DNA from: Cylindrodendrum hubeiense
Taxonomy: Eukaryota > Ascomycota > Sordariomycetes > Hypocreales > Nectriaceae
Direction of reading: 5' to 3'
Assembly: GCA_014621425.1 (NCBI GenBank)
Contig: JAANBB010000010.1
Span: 62,001 to 126,000 of the forward strand
Length of the DNA stretch: 64,000 bases
Positions 22,201-35,898 of the stretch are shown piece after piece; the first letter of the stretch is position 1, and each line of letters opens with the position of its first letter. Made by a program: the position numbers and the translations under genes. The notes below the pieces were generated by a model. It was given only the letters and a program-made list of their open reading frames with translations, was not told the DNA's origin and made no database searches.

Positions 22201-25200
22201 CTCCGCAATAAATTGAATCCTTCAGAAGTCCTCCCTGAAAGTGCTATCGCCATCGCAGCATTATATGGACATAACGACCTCGTCCAGTTCCTCTTGAGTA
22301 AGGACATGTCTGTCGAAGCTGAAGGGCAATTTGGAAGTCCTCTACGCTCAGCAAGCCTGATGAATAGGAAGTCTACCATTCAACTGCTCTTGCAGAGTGG
22401 AGCAGATGTCAAGACGGGAGAACGGAGGGGTAATGCTCTGTATGTCGCTGCGGTCAAGGGACACAATGACATCGCCAAAATTCTGATCCAAGAAGGAGCA
22501 GATGTAAACCAGGCTACAGGGTCGTTTGGATCAATTTTGCACGCCGCAGCCTACTTTGGTCACCGCAATATGGTAGAGATCTTGCTTGATGCGGGCGCCG
22601 ACGTGCATGTCAAGGGTTGCTCCGAAGATGCTTTCCATGCCGCGGCAGAAGGCGGACACCATGACATCATTGTGTTGTTCCTAGAAAGAGGTTATTCATT
22701 TCACCGTTCACCTCCACAGCCGATGTACGCTTCTGGACCTAGGTCTTCAAAGTATAGGCAGCTGGTCCGTCAATCGTCCTTTGAGCAGGAGGAAAGTCCA
22801 AGGTCAATGAGTAGAGGGAAGAGCTTCACAATTCCCCAACAACTCTTAGTCGAAAGGCAGTATGACGAAGACGGCTTGATTGAGACTGAGATATGTCTAT
22901 TTGAGACATCCGATTTGTCTTTGCGTACAAACTCCTACATCGAGCGAAACCCGAGGTTGAGGGGTCTTCAAAACTACCAGCTCGAAGCGAGTGCTGAAGC
23001 TGGAAGGGAAGAGGTGGTAAAGATACTACTAGATCAACAAAGAACGTTAGGAATATTTGATGACGCAGTTACGAGGGCGATGGAGGGGTCCGTACGCAAT
23101 GGTCACCTCGGCATTGTGAAGCTATTCATTGAGTCAGTTGCAAAGCGCAAACCCATACAGGACTACATTAGCATGATCCTCAAGACAGCAAACATACGGA
23201 GTTCTCATATTGTGGAGTATGCTCTCGATAAAGCATCAACGAGTGGCCTCACAGAAGACGAGATTGATCAATTGAGGTTGGACATGCAGCCTGGACCGGA
23301 GAAATACAAAGCTACCTCCGTTGACGATTATCTCCTAAGATCAGATTTCATATCATGCTGCACCCACGGAGATCAAGAAGCGCTTTCGAGTATTCTCGAG
23401 TGCAAGCACAAAGCTCTGCTGCAGACCAATGACGTCACGAAGGGGCTCGAGCGAGCCGCGGAACGAGGCCATGAATCTGTTTTGAAGCTTTTACTTGATC
23501 ACCGCCCCTTTCAACAAACACTTATGATATCAGATGATGCCTTAGTTTTCGCCGCCAGTTCTGGCTTCGCCGTTTTCAATATTCTCATCCAACGAACAGA
23601 AGACCTGTCGGAACGATCAGGTGTACTAAGCCGGGCGATTTTCGCGGCGTGTCATGAGGGGCATCCAAAGGTACTCGAGTACCTGATAGAAGGTCTAGGT
23701 GTAGGTATCCCTGAACTTGTACTTGCGGAACAAAGTGAAATCCAACGACACCATCGTGAGCCCAAGCAAAAGCATCTGGTCAGTCCTTTGCAAGTAGCGT
23801 TGCGTGGATTTGAGAAGACCTCAGTGTGGAAAACCCCGCTACTCATAGGAGATGAAGAGTGCTCTAGACGCCAGAAAGTTGTTGAACTGCTATTGAAGCA
23901 TGGAGCTGATCCTAATTCCCTCGGTGGGCAAAATGAGTACCCCATCCGGGTTGCTGTCGGACTCTGTCCAGAATTCGTGGTCAAGGTTCTAATCGAGGCC
24001 GGGGCCGACGCCACGCTTGTACATGATGGTGATTCGGCTCTGACAACTGCGGTTGAGAGGGAGTTGGAATCATCCGCTATCACAAGGACGCTCCTGGAGG
24101 CTGGAGTAATCTTCCCAGAAATTCAGGATGAACGAGTCAAGCTCATGGCAAGGGTGTTGAAGTTCTTTGAGGGTGATACAGAACGGTATGACTATAAAGA
24201 CGCTGGTCGTGACCCTGATGGTCGCTTCCTGCACGCGCCGTCTTTGAAGTACGTCTTCGACGAGGGGCCGGGAGCAGTCCTCGAGACTCTCATTCGCCAT
24301 TACAGAGGAGAGGAATTGAGTGATAAGCGTTACTCGCTGGTTCTGCAAATGTGCTGTTTGCTTGGAAAGAAAGAGTTCGTGGAGCTCCTCCTAGCTCGAG
24401 GTGTGGACGTCAACGGGACTGGATACTTCTACGGTTGCCCGATTCAAGCTGCAGCGCGTAGTGGACAGGTGGATATTGTGAAGGTTCTGTTGGAAGCTGG
24501 CGCGAATGTCAATACACTGCAAGGACGGTGGCATACGCCCCTTCGAGCGGCTATCGTGGGTGGCCACGGCAAAATCGTGCAACTCCTCGTTGAGCACGGA
24601 GCCAGAGTCGATCTCAAATACAAGACTGAACGACCCTACTACAACGAGGCACCTTCTAGTACGTTGCAGCTTGCCATTCAACATGGAAGCGCTGATATTG
24701 TCAAAACGCTCCTCATGGCAGACCCCGCTTCGATTGAGGATGGCGGTTATATGTCACATCCATTGACTCTTAGTTGTCAGCAAGAACGCCTTGACATCAC
24801 AAAGCTGTTACTGGAGGCGAACGCGACCATCAATTTAAGCGGTAGGCAGAGACCGCATGAATCCAAAATTCAAGGAGAAGATGCAAGTCCTCTTCACGCA
24901 GCTGTTGCAAGAGGTCATGCGCCACTCGTCGAGTTGCTTCTGTTGAGGGGTGCTGACGTGAACCTTGAAGTCGGCGGCTTGACGCCACTTCTCACTGCAG
25001 CTGAGAAATCGGATCTGCACATTGTACGACTATTATTAAATGCAGGAGCCGATGTCAACCACTTCAGTGACTCAGCAACTGCTCTATCGCAGGCTGTAAG
25101 AAGAGGAGGAAACATAACGGTTGTCACGGAGTTGATCAGGGCCGGCGCAACGGTGACAGGACCAAGTCCCCACCCGAATTGCCTCAAGGAAGCCTGTTAC

Positions 25201-27288
25201 GGGGGACAATACGACATCATCGAGCATGTTCTTGAGACTCTCTGCAGTAGCAATAACAACGCAGAAGCCCTAATCGACGAGGCTTTGGAGGCAGTCGCTC
25301 GGCGAAAGCACCCGCAAAACAGAATCATGAGCCTCTTGCTCGACTTTGTTCCACCAACCCCAAAGCGTTTCCTTCGGGTCTGTTCCTCAGGCGCTGTTCA
25401 ACCTGTCGCACACATGCTGAAGCAGGGAATAAATATCCATGGAGACGATGGAGGAAACGAACCCCCGCCATTGCACATAACAGCTCACCAGTTGAGGTCG
25501 GAAGTGGTCAAACTTCTAATCGAGCAAGGCGCAGACGTCAATTACGAGGGATGGCAACACGTAAAACCGTTGACGGTTGCACTTGAGTCTTGTGCAGCCC
25601 CATTACTGAGTTCATTAAGTCCGAGACCCAAATCAGTGGGAGTCAGAGCGGCTCAGTTTGCCGCTTACAATCATTCCGACTCCTCTACTCTCAAAGGTCG
25701 AAAGGTACGACGATGTGAGAGAATTGTCGAGCTTCTTCTCGATAACGGTGCGGTGGCGGGTCCCGATGATTGTGATTTTGGACACCCTCTACATTTGGCC
25801 TGTTTGATCGGTAGCACGGCTATGGTCACGCTCTTTATCAAAAACGGATCAGGTGTCAATTCTGTGGGTGGTGGTTACTTTGACACGCCTCTCTTCACAG
25901 CACTGCGCAAGGATAACCTCGAAGTTGTGACATTGCTCCTTGACAATGGGGCCGATGTGAATTATGTCCACCAAGATCATGGAACACCGCTTCACTTTGC
26001 TTGTGGAGGCCGGAATCAAACAATGGTCTCCATGTTACTACAATATGGAGCCTCAGTCACAGTACAAAACCGAAATGGCGAGACTGCATTCACGGTTGCA
26101 CTAAAGGCTATGAGCCATGGGTTCGATGGTGACTGGAGTGTATTCAGAATCATAGAGCAGGCTTCACGGGGTATCACGGTCAGTGAAAACGATATCCTTC
26201 TGGCGTCAAAGATCAGCTCGAGCGATCACGTACTGGTGGCTCTTCTCAGCGCAAACAAGGACCTAGTCATTTCCGAAGATTTGATTGTGCGCTTTCTCGA
26301 AGAAAAGGATCGGCCGGATGAGGAAAACTTGAAACTACTGTTTCAGCATAGTGGTGGCTTAGGTATTACCAAGAGAGTACTCCTGACCGCTCCCCAGGCG
26401 AGAACAGTAGAACAAATGCTCCAACATAGCCGGCTCTCCTGTAAGATTACTCCAGAGATTCTGGAGAATCAGACAGATGTGGACTCTATGAAGCTACTCC
26501 TGGGGTACTATGAAGACTCTAGTATCACTGAGGGTGTGGTAATCAGGGCACTTCAGGATGATGGACGCCATGACAGGTCGGAAACCACGTTTCTAGATGC
26601 TCTCTGGAAACACGACCCGCTGCTCGTCGTCACCAATTCCATGCTCACAGCCGCTAAATCCGTAACAAGCCTCGAGTTTCTACTCCAACGACTTGGTCCA
26701 GCACCGGGGACACTGCAGGACGTCGCTGACTTCATATCTGAGAAGGATCCCCCTTACTATGAATCACAAGCAAAGATGTTGTCCTGCCTCATCCCTTACG
26801 ACTCAGAGATGAAACTCACAGTCCGTATGATTGAACATGTTATGCGAACCGGGGGCCCTGGGCCTCTTGAAGACTTCCTCACGCATGAGTCCACTCTTCC
26901 TATCACGGAAAAACTGTTTATGACAATCTTTGGGCAGGGCTTGCCTGCCAAAGAAAATGCGCGGTCTGAGTTTGCCGAGATCTTGCACAGGCAAGGTAAG
27001 AAGATGATATTCACAGACAAGATCCGTGACGCGATAGACAGAACATACCAGAAGCAGACCGACATGCAAAGAAAATGGCGGTATTATAGCTTGAGGGAAA
27101 GGGATGAAACCACGGAGGAGGCGGAGAGTAGAAAAGGGGACATCGGCGATGAGAGTAACACCACTGAGGGTAACGGCAGAGATTGGGAACTTCAAGTCAG
27201 TACTCTGAGGGACCGTCATGTCTACTACGGTAGTTCTTTTTTTCAAGATGGTGATAGTAGTGGTTATGCCAGTAGTATTAGTGACTAA
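19276..27288 (+). CDS. Giant NACHT-ankyrin STAND receptor (fungal NLR), 2635 aa
   Basis: Exons 19276-19831, 19879-20866 and 20925-27288 join in frame. Residues ~5-180 match the N-terminal domain common in fungal NACHT-ankyrin proteins (IRDVLEKIAKWVD...GDVAVQFD...LPWAAMRFLLQ; probably the DUF7708-type domain). A NACHT NTPase follows, with Walker A GIIGSGKT (~302-309) and Walker B TILLDGVDQI (~413). A winged-helix-like stretch includes FAHQSIQEYLL. From ~740 to ~1720 are roughly thirty ankyrin repeats (GADVN endings), interrupted near residue 1120 by a Ser/Arg-rich insert (RQSSFEQEESPRSMSRG). The last ~380 residues are degenerate helical repeats ending SGYASSISD. Known role of the class: non-self or stress sensing with ATP-driven oligomerisation. 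ATG 19276 is chosen as a typical start for this domain; ATG 19003 is in frame and would add 91 residues. Confidence 0.88.
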
Positions 27289-29442
27289 GGAGCAATAAAA
27301 ACAACATCAGGGAAGTTGAAGATTGATCAGCGTAGAAATCTTTTATAGTGTAAGATGCACATGATGAGTACCTTGTTTCCCCAACTACCCTATAGAGAAG
27401 GGTCCGGCAGCTGCGACCACGCGGTCAAACAACTTTCCACCCATACCAGTTGCTGCCCACAGTTCATCATCACAGCTACAGGTTAATTTCTGACATCCTC
27501 ATACTTAGAGCATTCAAGATTCCTTAGGATAAAGGAAAACGAAGACCTCGCCTCACCCTCGTCTTCCGTGTGTAGTCAAATCGACATGCGGCTCTAATTG
27601 TTTCCAAATATTAATATTTTATAATTTAAACTCGACTTCATCTATTTACATATAAACCCTATCTAAGATGATGCTTTCGGGGACACTGTTGTGACATGTG
27701 TCGAGTAGAGCCCGACAACCACGATGAAGTTTGAGAAATCACATAAAAGAACAACGGCCACAACTGAATTTACAATTTCGTGTCCAACGTTCATAACAGA
27801 GACGGATTGGATACCATAAATTACAAAATAGAAGCCATCGACTCGCCTGACCTCCAGGGACCCCAACAAATACTCCAATTGCGCTGAGAGTCAACGCTTC
27901 GCTCATTCACCACTGCCCAGCATACCGAAAACCCAGGTCAAGATTACGCACAATCAGTTATCTCCACTAAACTTCGAGAGGCTCTACTCTTCTATCAGAG
28001 CAGCGGTTTTGTCTGTGCGTGCGCTAGCGCAAGTCAACTGGTTTGCAAAGTTATCTAAAATCGGTATGGTGGTTCTGCTGGGCAACTGCTCATATTTCAG
28101 GTCTCGATGAAACTTGTTAAAGGTGTCTAGGTATATATCTAAGTAAACAGATTTAAGTACCAAAAAGGCTAAACTGCTTTTCTATTATATCAAATTCGAA
28201 GTTTTAGAGTTAGTTTAGTCTAGTACATAGAGGAAAGGTACAAGATATAGTGAAAGACCCAACAAACTACACACAAAACGCAGGTATTATAATTATAATA
28301 ATACCAGCATCAAGATAATATATACATAGTATCGGCAAGAGCATAGGTAAAAGAAAGCAAACAAAATAGACGAGACTGACTGATACTGCTGATTAGTATT
28401 TCCTGATCAAACAGATTATAGTACAATACCGCAAGAATAGACTAAAAAGAATATAAATTGAGCTTGCTAGAAAATCCGCCACTAGATGTTCATGATGATA
28501 GTTCGCAATATATGAAAGTTAAGAATCCAGATGAATCTAACCGCAATACCTCAATCCTACCCTACAGCTATTAATAAATGATTAATTAACTAGCGTAACA
28601 CACGCGGAAGAGTGGGTATCGCTACCCGCGTTACATATAATAACTGATATATTAGCTAGGAATGCGTTTACGGGTATTCTACAGAAAGAGACTGGTTATT
28701 GCCAATATGCTAGTATATATTTTGGTCTATCTTAATAAATAACTATGAATCTTTACTACGCAATTGCTCTAGTAGCATAAGTAGCCTAGAAAATGCAATT
28801 CAGATAGAGCTTTAGAGATAGCTTGATAGTATATTCTAAAGATTGGTACGGAATACGACAGGAGTCTCATACAATCGCTAACAACCCTAGTCAATAGAAA
28901 GATAGCCACGGAAGCTCGCCGGGGAAAACCAACCACGACCACCAGTCACAAAATATACTAGTTTTAGTATAAAAAGATTAATCTCGACTAAATTCAAGTA
29001 ATAGAACTATAACCAATCTCATAAACAATTGGCAATCCGAATGCGTAGAGTATGTAATCATATAGTAAGAAGTAGAGTCTTCAAGAAATGGGGAAACACA
29101 GTTAAGAATTAAAGGCTATAGTAACAGCTGGGCTGGGCTAAGAATGTGAAAAGAAAAACTGTAAGTATATACTAAGCTGTCAAGTCCGACAAAGATGCCC
29201 TATAAAAGAGAGAGTCCGGCAGTACCTTAGATATCTCTTATCGCCGCTTGGGCTCACGTGTCATTCCTGGCCAGTCGACCGTCTCCACCCGACACAATAC
29301 GATTAGAAACATAGAGAGAATAATATGTATAGTAGCTATGATTATAGCTCATCAATTTATAAAACATGCACTCTATATAGTATCCAGTCTAATAGTTGTA
29401 ACTATTACAGTGTCAACACATTCTATCCATCTTCTTAGTCTA
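27289..29442. other. AT-rich intergenic island
   Basis: About 2.1 kb without a convincing gene. From ~28,130 to ~29,170 the sequence is strongly AT-rich, with many TA/ATA runs and no long frame, as in RIP-degenerated transposon DNA. An imperfect inverted repeat (GTAAC...GGGTA / TACCCGCGTTAC) occurs at 28,594-28,634. A GTCCGGCAG-containing motif at 29,181-29,228 resembles one at 55,393-55,440. Confidence 0.5.
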
Positions 29443-32400
29443 CTAAAACTTTGTTCCAGAAATATCCCACTTTATACAACCGTATTTTCCGTTATCTGTA
29501 TAAAGTCCGCCATAAGTTGTGTTCGATGAGGGTGCTGCGTTACAGCTAGCAATTATTTCAAGCGACTCGCGACAGTAATTCCCCAGTTTGAATGTCGTCA
29601 CAGGTTGGCAACCCGTTTGGTTATACGCGGAGTAGACCTGTATGATCAGGTTTTGGTGATCATCGATGGGGAAGATATTTGAAGTCTGAGGAATTGTTCC
29701 GTCTTCGCGCAACGCCAAAGTAGAGCCATTACAGAAGGATTCAATGCTTGACTGCTGCTTCTCTCTCGTGAGTTCAGTCCATACCGATCCGAAGCGGCAT
29801 CGGCAGTCGAAATTAGATCCTATGCCGTTCACCAACACTGGGCCTTCACCATTCATAGGGCAGGTACCCATTGGTGTGGGTGGCAGCGTTGACGTCGAAT
29901 CTGGTGTTGGCGTTGATGTCAGCTGCTCGGTGCTGGCTATGATCCCAGTCAGAGAAGAGGCGGACTGAGTACTGGAGACGGCGGACGATGACACGGTCGA
30001 AGCCGTTTGAGTCTTCGTAGGAAGAGTGCAAGCACCACCTTCTGAGGTATCGTCCTGGCGCTTTACCACATGGGTCCATTCCCAGTCGATAGACACAGCC
30101 CATTTGGACCGCGCTTTCAGAACGTTGTATCTGCGCCGCCAATCGTTGACATCCTTATTCACTTTGTTTGGATGTCTCCTGGCGGTTATAATATCGGCGT
30201 CGATCCTGGGAAGTATCTTGTCCTGTGCATCGTCGATAGCATCATTGATAGACCAAGACTTGCCGCCGTCGAATCTGTACGTCATGTAGTCTTGGTAGCG
30301 ATCCGCAAATGACCAAATTCCGTCAAGAACAGCCGAGTCAAGCTTGCAATTTCTCGCATTTTCATCCATATCCTGACTGTATATTGAATATTAGTGAATC
30401 TGGTGCCGTGAAGAGCATGTGAGGTTAATATATATCGAGGACTCACAGTCTTGACCAAACTCGTTGGTTTTGTCGCTTCATGGCATCTTTGGCTGTTGGC
30501 GTGTCCATCAAATCCACGGCAAGAGCCAACTTTTCGAGGAATTCAAGCTTGCCTTTGATCCACTTTTGTATAACAGTCCAGGATTGTTTTCGCGTTACGA
30601 CAATTCCTTGTCTATTATGGCTTGTAGTTTGGACTCTGACTTTATCCGGATTGGTAGCAGGGCCCTGCGAAAAACATGTTAACATCTCCATTGATTCAAA
30701 TAATGTTGGGACGAGAGTTGGGACGTTAAAGTGGAATTACACACCTTGCATTCGCCGTTCGTGAACTTGTCTACACCCATGAGGTCGTCCATAAACTGAG
30801 GATCCGTGGGCTGAACGCGGTCGACAATATTCTTCTGGGCTCCAGGGAAGGTGCTGTAAACCTTTTGGAGCCAAACAGGTCCTGTCCCGTCGCTGCTGTA
30901 GAAATCTAGATCATCACAGTTGATCTTGGTTGCTGGAGTGGTGCCTGTAGTGCCCCGGACAGCATTGGCACCAGAGGACAAGTCAATTACGGATCTAAAG
31001 TAATCTTTGAGGAAGCTTTTCTCATAGATGTGGTCAATTGTTGGTAGTCGCATGCCGGTCGCTGATTGGCCCTGATGATAGATTGCCTGTGTTGTAGGCC
31101 CTTTGAGCGTATAAACGCAGTTGAGACGTTCAGACCAGTACCATCGAGCGATCTTATCCAGAGGTGAAGCCGGGGAGGCCGCCGCAATTTGAGCCTCCCA
31201 TTTGAATATATCATTTCCCGAAGGATACTCAGGAAACTGGATACTGGGTATAATACATCCTCCTACATTCTTCTCCTTTTCTGCGGTGGGAGACCATCGT
31301 TTTTCGAGAAGTTCGGAATCATCATCGTCGGCATTATCCTGGTCGTCGGGAGCAAACCCGTCTCCACATGATTGGCAAGATCCGTCACCAGTGGCACTGC
31401 ATGCCTCCACCTCAGTTGTCGAGGTGATCCCTGTAGCGCTACAGCCCTTATGTGTCTGAGTACACCACGTAGTGCATTCATTCGCTGATGGGTCTGTTTC
31501 ACCTGTGTAGGTTGTGCAGGCTACAAGACAGTCACTGGCAGTCACCTCTTCAGTGCATGTGCTCGTTGTCGACTCTTCTGTAGAGGATTGATCATCCTCG
31601 GTATTAGAAGAGTTGTTGTTGTCACCGTCGTCATCGCCTTTTTCGCTGTCCGGGGTATTGGGGGGCGTGATGCAGCCAGGTGGAATGCAAGGGAAGGAGA
31701 ACTTGGGGAAGCCTGGGAAACTGAATAAGGTACCAGTAATCTTAGGCCAGCCAAAGATGACGATGCCAGAGCCACTTCCTCCACACTTAGCGCAGCCAAC
31801 CAGAACTGGAACGATAGTAGGCTCACTGGAACCGTCTGACGTCGTTGTGATCCATGTGTTGGTCGTCCACTCGGGGTGGCTAGATACCGTTGTGGGGGAC
31901 CAGCCAGCTAGAGGCTCCGTCATAGTAGAAGTGATGAGAACACCGCCGGTACTAATTGAAATGGAGGGGCCTGTCGAGGTAGGGCCCTTATCTCCGGTGG
32001 TTTGTGAAGTCTGTGACGTCTGTGAGGGGCCAGAAACAATGCCTGTTGGCATTGTAAACAAACTGTCTGAGCCAAAAGTATCCGTTTCAGCATTGCTGGT
32101 CTGGCCAGAGGGAGCTGTGACAGTAGAAATAGGCTCTGTGCTCGAGGTCTCGCCAGTCATATCGAATGAACTAAGAGAAATAGTTTTTGAGCTGACTTTA
32201 GATATAGGTACCGAGTCAGATATTCCGTTTGAGCGATCAGATGCAGTCATAGTGCCAGTAGGGGTTGCTCGAGCACTACTTGGATGGCCAGGAGTCGAAG
32301 TCACTGATTCCTGATCAGTGCCAATTTGAGTATCGATGGCTGGGCCAGAGAAAATTGGTGTCAAGGTGCTGTCAGCTGCAGTATCTGATACAGATGGCGT

Positions 32401-33504
32401 ATTCGATCTAGATGGCGCATTCGGGTCTCGGACTGTGGTGGAATCATTGCTCTTAGACTGGCCAGATATGGTCGTGGCAGCACTGGGAGGTCCTTGGGGT
32501 ACTGTGCCTGGTCCTGATTGGGAACTCAAGACACCTTGAGATACGCCAGTCGAACCAGTTGAGCCAGTTGACACCTGAATATGAGTGTTTTCAGTGTTAC
32601 CAACCTGTCTAGATGTCGAAGTTTTGGTAGATTGCAAGGACGAGACGGATACCGTCTCGGAGCTTTCACCAGGGGTTGTACCTATTTTTGTACCTCCTGG
32701 CGTAGTGTTGGTGCTCATATTGCCGGGCCCTCCCAAAGTGAGCCCTGTGCTACCTGGCTGTCCAGGCGTCACAGCGGATGAAGCTCTTGAGGGTTGAGAT
32801 TTGGTGCCGGAGACGCCAGTAGACGAAGGCGTCGATCCTAGAGGTGCTGATGGAGCGTCTGTGGGTAAGGTTGTAGCACCAAGTCCTGGGGTTGGTACAA
32901 TATCAGTCGATAGAGCTGGTGTGTGATGTATCGATTCAGATTTTTTTGAGGCTTATCCAGTGGTTGGAGTCTCTTCAGAGAGATGGCCAGAGGTGCTGGA
33001 GGGGCCTTCAGAGTCTAAAGGCGCCAAGGGTGTTTCTGAGTCCGGGACACCTTTTGAGCCAGATTTTGCAGAAGTATCTGTTGACTGTTGGCCATGAGAT
33101 GTTGCAGAAGAAAAGGTATCGGGTGTTCCGGCGCCAGGAGTGTTGCTAGGGGTATCTCCAGAAAGCCATGTAGTCCAAAAAGAAGGCTCCAAAGGCGTCG
33201 ACCAGCCCGGAGTACCGGTGGAGCCTCCAGTAAGCCAAGTTGTAGTCTCCGATGAAAGCCATGAAAGAGAATCAACTTGAGACCCAGAGTAGGTAGACCC
33301 TGGAGGTGGTATGTACCCGGAGTATCTAGTGGTTGTGGAATCTTCTGGCCTAGTCTCTACTCCAGAGGTCTCATATGGACCAGAAGAAGATTCGGATTTG
33401 TCAGAGCCGGGGCCGTTAAATGAAACGATGGACGACTGGGATGGGCGACATCGACCAGCGAAGGTACCAGTGCCCAAAACAGAAAGAAGAAGTAGATACT
33501 TCAT
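29443..33504 (-). CDS. Large secreted Ser/Thr-rich mucin-like protein with Cys-rich C-domain, carrying one in-frame stop
   Basis: Exons on the reverse strand: 33504-30745, 30664-30447, 30376-29443 (1304 codons, in phase). The start MKYLLLLSVLGTGTFAG is a signal peptide. A long Ser/Thr/Gly/Pro region follows, then a Cys-rich segment (CTEEVTASDCLVACTTYTG..., GDGSCQSCGDGF), an acidic stretch ending in a Kex2-type KR, and a globular region with LPTIDHIYEKSFLKDYF. The C-terminal domain has eight or so cysteines (FDCRCRFGSVW, NQTGCQPVTTFKLGNYC, YGCIKWDI). That C-domain resembles the tail found in some fungal secreted chitinase-associated proteins, but no GH18 catalytic domain is present. A TAA at 32953-32955 (codon 184) interrupts an otherwise continuous frame with the same composition on both sides. 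Without readthrough or an error, only a 183-residue fragment would be made. Confidence 0.7.
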
Positions 33505-34678
33505 AATGAAAGGAAGGAAGAGAGCTATTCAGTACATATGCTTTGGAACGGCGGAACGAAGAGCGAGGGACTGGTGTCTGCGGCAGTGGGTTTGCAGGCT
33601 ACATTCTAACTCGGGTGTTCGAGTGTATTTATATTTAGTTCTTTAGCTTCACAATTAATGAATGAATCAGAAGGACGTCATCTCTTCTCTTACGAAATGA
33701 ATGCATACAATTCATCATACTAGAACCATCGCAGGTTATTCCCAGCAGATGGTGGGGAACACAGCGTCCGGGGCTCGGCGTGATACGCATCACGGTGACC
33801 TCGTTTCGCATGGATGAAAGAATTAGTCCTTGCTCAGATAGCTCCAGAAGCTGAGACTTCTTCTTACCCCTTTCTATGCAAGAGCCAACAGAATTATGTG
33901 GATGGTGTAATAACCCACAGCGTCGATCTTGTGATGAACTTGCACACTGTGCAGTTTCTTTATACATACGCATCTTAGTTTATTGGCGAATGCCTAAATC
34001 GCAAAGGGTGTTTCTGCGTTACCGGGGGCAAAACAGAGTCTTTGATCTGGTCACAGTTGGCATAGTAGGACGGTCGGTGAATGGCAGAACTCAATAGCTG
34101 TGTGTGACACATTTTGAGACTAAGACACAAATGGCGGTACCCGGTGTGTATTTCGTTTAGGAACATAAAATCATCCAGACACGGTTAGTGACATGACACA
34201 CGGCCGGGATAAAGCATGGACACAGATGCAAAATATTTTCCCGTATGTTGTTGGTTGACGCACATTAAATGAAATTGAAGGGGTAGAGAAAACTCCATCG
34301 CATCACCAGGACCGACAGATCCTTCCACGGAAACAAAACCTCGTGTTCCCAATCTAAGCAGTAACGCCGAGTGCGTGTTGGTTGTAACCATGCATATACG
34401 AAGATGCTATCCCACAAAACGCGCAGTACGAGAATATTGATGAGTCTTACTAGCTGCTCACAAAGTCACAGCCCCCTTCTTCTCCGCTCTTCATTCCTTC
34501 GCTCATGCATCTGTGGATGCATTTATGCGGCTGTGCATATTCTGTTACGCGCCACAGGATAGCGCCAACAAACACCTAACGAGAAAGCCGACGTGTCTGG
34601 GCGCTTCATTCCCTCTCATCCTGCCTCAGTAGCCCAATCCTCTGAGTCTCTTGGGCATTCCCTTCTTTTACTCGTTCA
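33505..34678. other. Divergent promoter spacer, no gene seen
   Basis: Lies between the mucin-like gene (reverse) and the F-box-like gene (forward). Short frames only. Confidence 0.5.
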
Positions 34679-35898
34679 ATGCAAACCAATATGGCTCACA
34701 TGCATGAGTATTCTTTCTGCACAATATGTGGCATACCAATACAAGAATTTGACTTCAGAGAGCCAGTTTTTGGGCCTTCCCGTTGGAATGCTCACATGTG
34801 GGAGTCCAACGCTGTTATTCTTACCGGCCCCCACTGGCCGTATACTTTGCAAGGACCCGAGTCTATGGAAGTATCATCTGAGGCTGTTACTCGTCAGCCT
34901 GCCGTCGGAACTCGAGGTTCATATCTGCAGGTCATACCCAACGGGCAGAGAGTCATCCCACAGTTTGAGGACTATCCGAACTATCAGCGGATTTCATTTG
35001 GCATCCACGCTGTCTGTGACGCAATAGCAAATCAGGTTATTGAGATGTCTTCCACGGCCCGGATCCGATCCATCGGCGACCTCTGGATGACACTCGAGCG
35101 ACGATGCACAAAAACCGACCAGGATGTGGACTATATTTCCGAGGATTTCCTTCCTGATATTCCGGAAAATAATCCTGGCGAGCCACCCCGACTGGGACTC
35201 AGTGGCTATTATCTTCCACCAGAGTGTTTCTGGGAGGATCCGTCGTCAGGGTGGGTACGTAGCTACCCTGCGCTCACCCAAATCGTCGGTCAATGCTAAC
35301 AGAGTAAAAGTGGAATCATGATCCCTCCCATATTCCAGGGCTTACTACTACACTCATATCCAACCTGGAGCAGGTGCATGTTATGTGTTCACCATTTGCA
35401 AGGAACCTAGCATCTTTCCCTCGAGAGATCGTGGACATGATCATGATCTTACTTCTATGCGAACCCATTGGCATAGAATGCAACTATCTAGTTCCACAAA
35501 ACTTTTGGAAGGATCTATTTCTCCAAATTCCATTTCTGTGGGATCTTGATCGAGAGATTATTGCAAGAAAAGTATCCTCTGCTGCCCCAGCAGATGAGGA
35601 ATGGAACTGGGAGAAGCTTGCTCGGCAGGTTCTTAGTTCCCCACATGCTGCAATACCCAAGGAGCAAGGCAGTTCTCACAAGGCATGGGATTATAAGAGT
35701 GTGGGACTGTTGATTCCTGATGGGTTTACAAATCGTCGACGAATATGGCAGATCTGTGAGGATATGTATCCGAATGATGTAGGAATGAGGCATTCTTCAT
35801 ATGAGCCCCTGTCTACATCAGATAGATTTGACAGTGATGAGAGTCTTGAATTTACAGAAGTTGGTAGTGATATGGAATTTAGTGACTTGGAGGAATAG
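34679..35898 (+). CDS. F-box-like fungal protein with N-terminal Cys motif
   Basis: Exons 34679-35254 and 35311-35898 give 387 aa; the intron uses donor GTACGT, branch GCTAAC and acceptor AAAAG. The protein opens MQTNMAHMHEYSFCTICGIPI, a short CxxC motif typical of a family of ascomycete F-box-like proteins. The middle has IPGLTTTLISNLE, and the F-box-like helix begins at FPREIVDMIMILL (~residue 225), followed by LVPQNFWKDLF. The tail is acidic (DSDESLEFTE...EFSDLEE). F-box proteins link substrates to SCF ubiquitin ligases; this subgroup is large and uncharacterised, so no substrate can be proposed. Confidence 0.65.

Noticed and set aside
31613..32314. Forward 233-codon frame
   Set aside because: Antisense to the mucin-like gene, with Val/Pro-rich composition mirroring its Thr/Gly codons.
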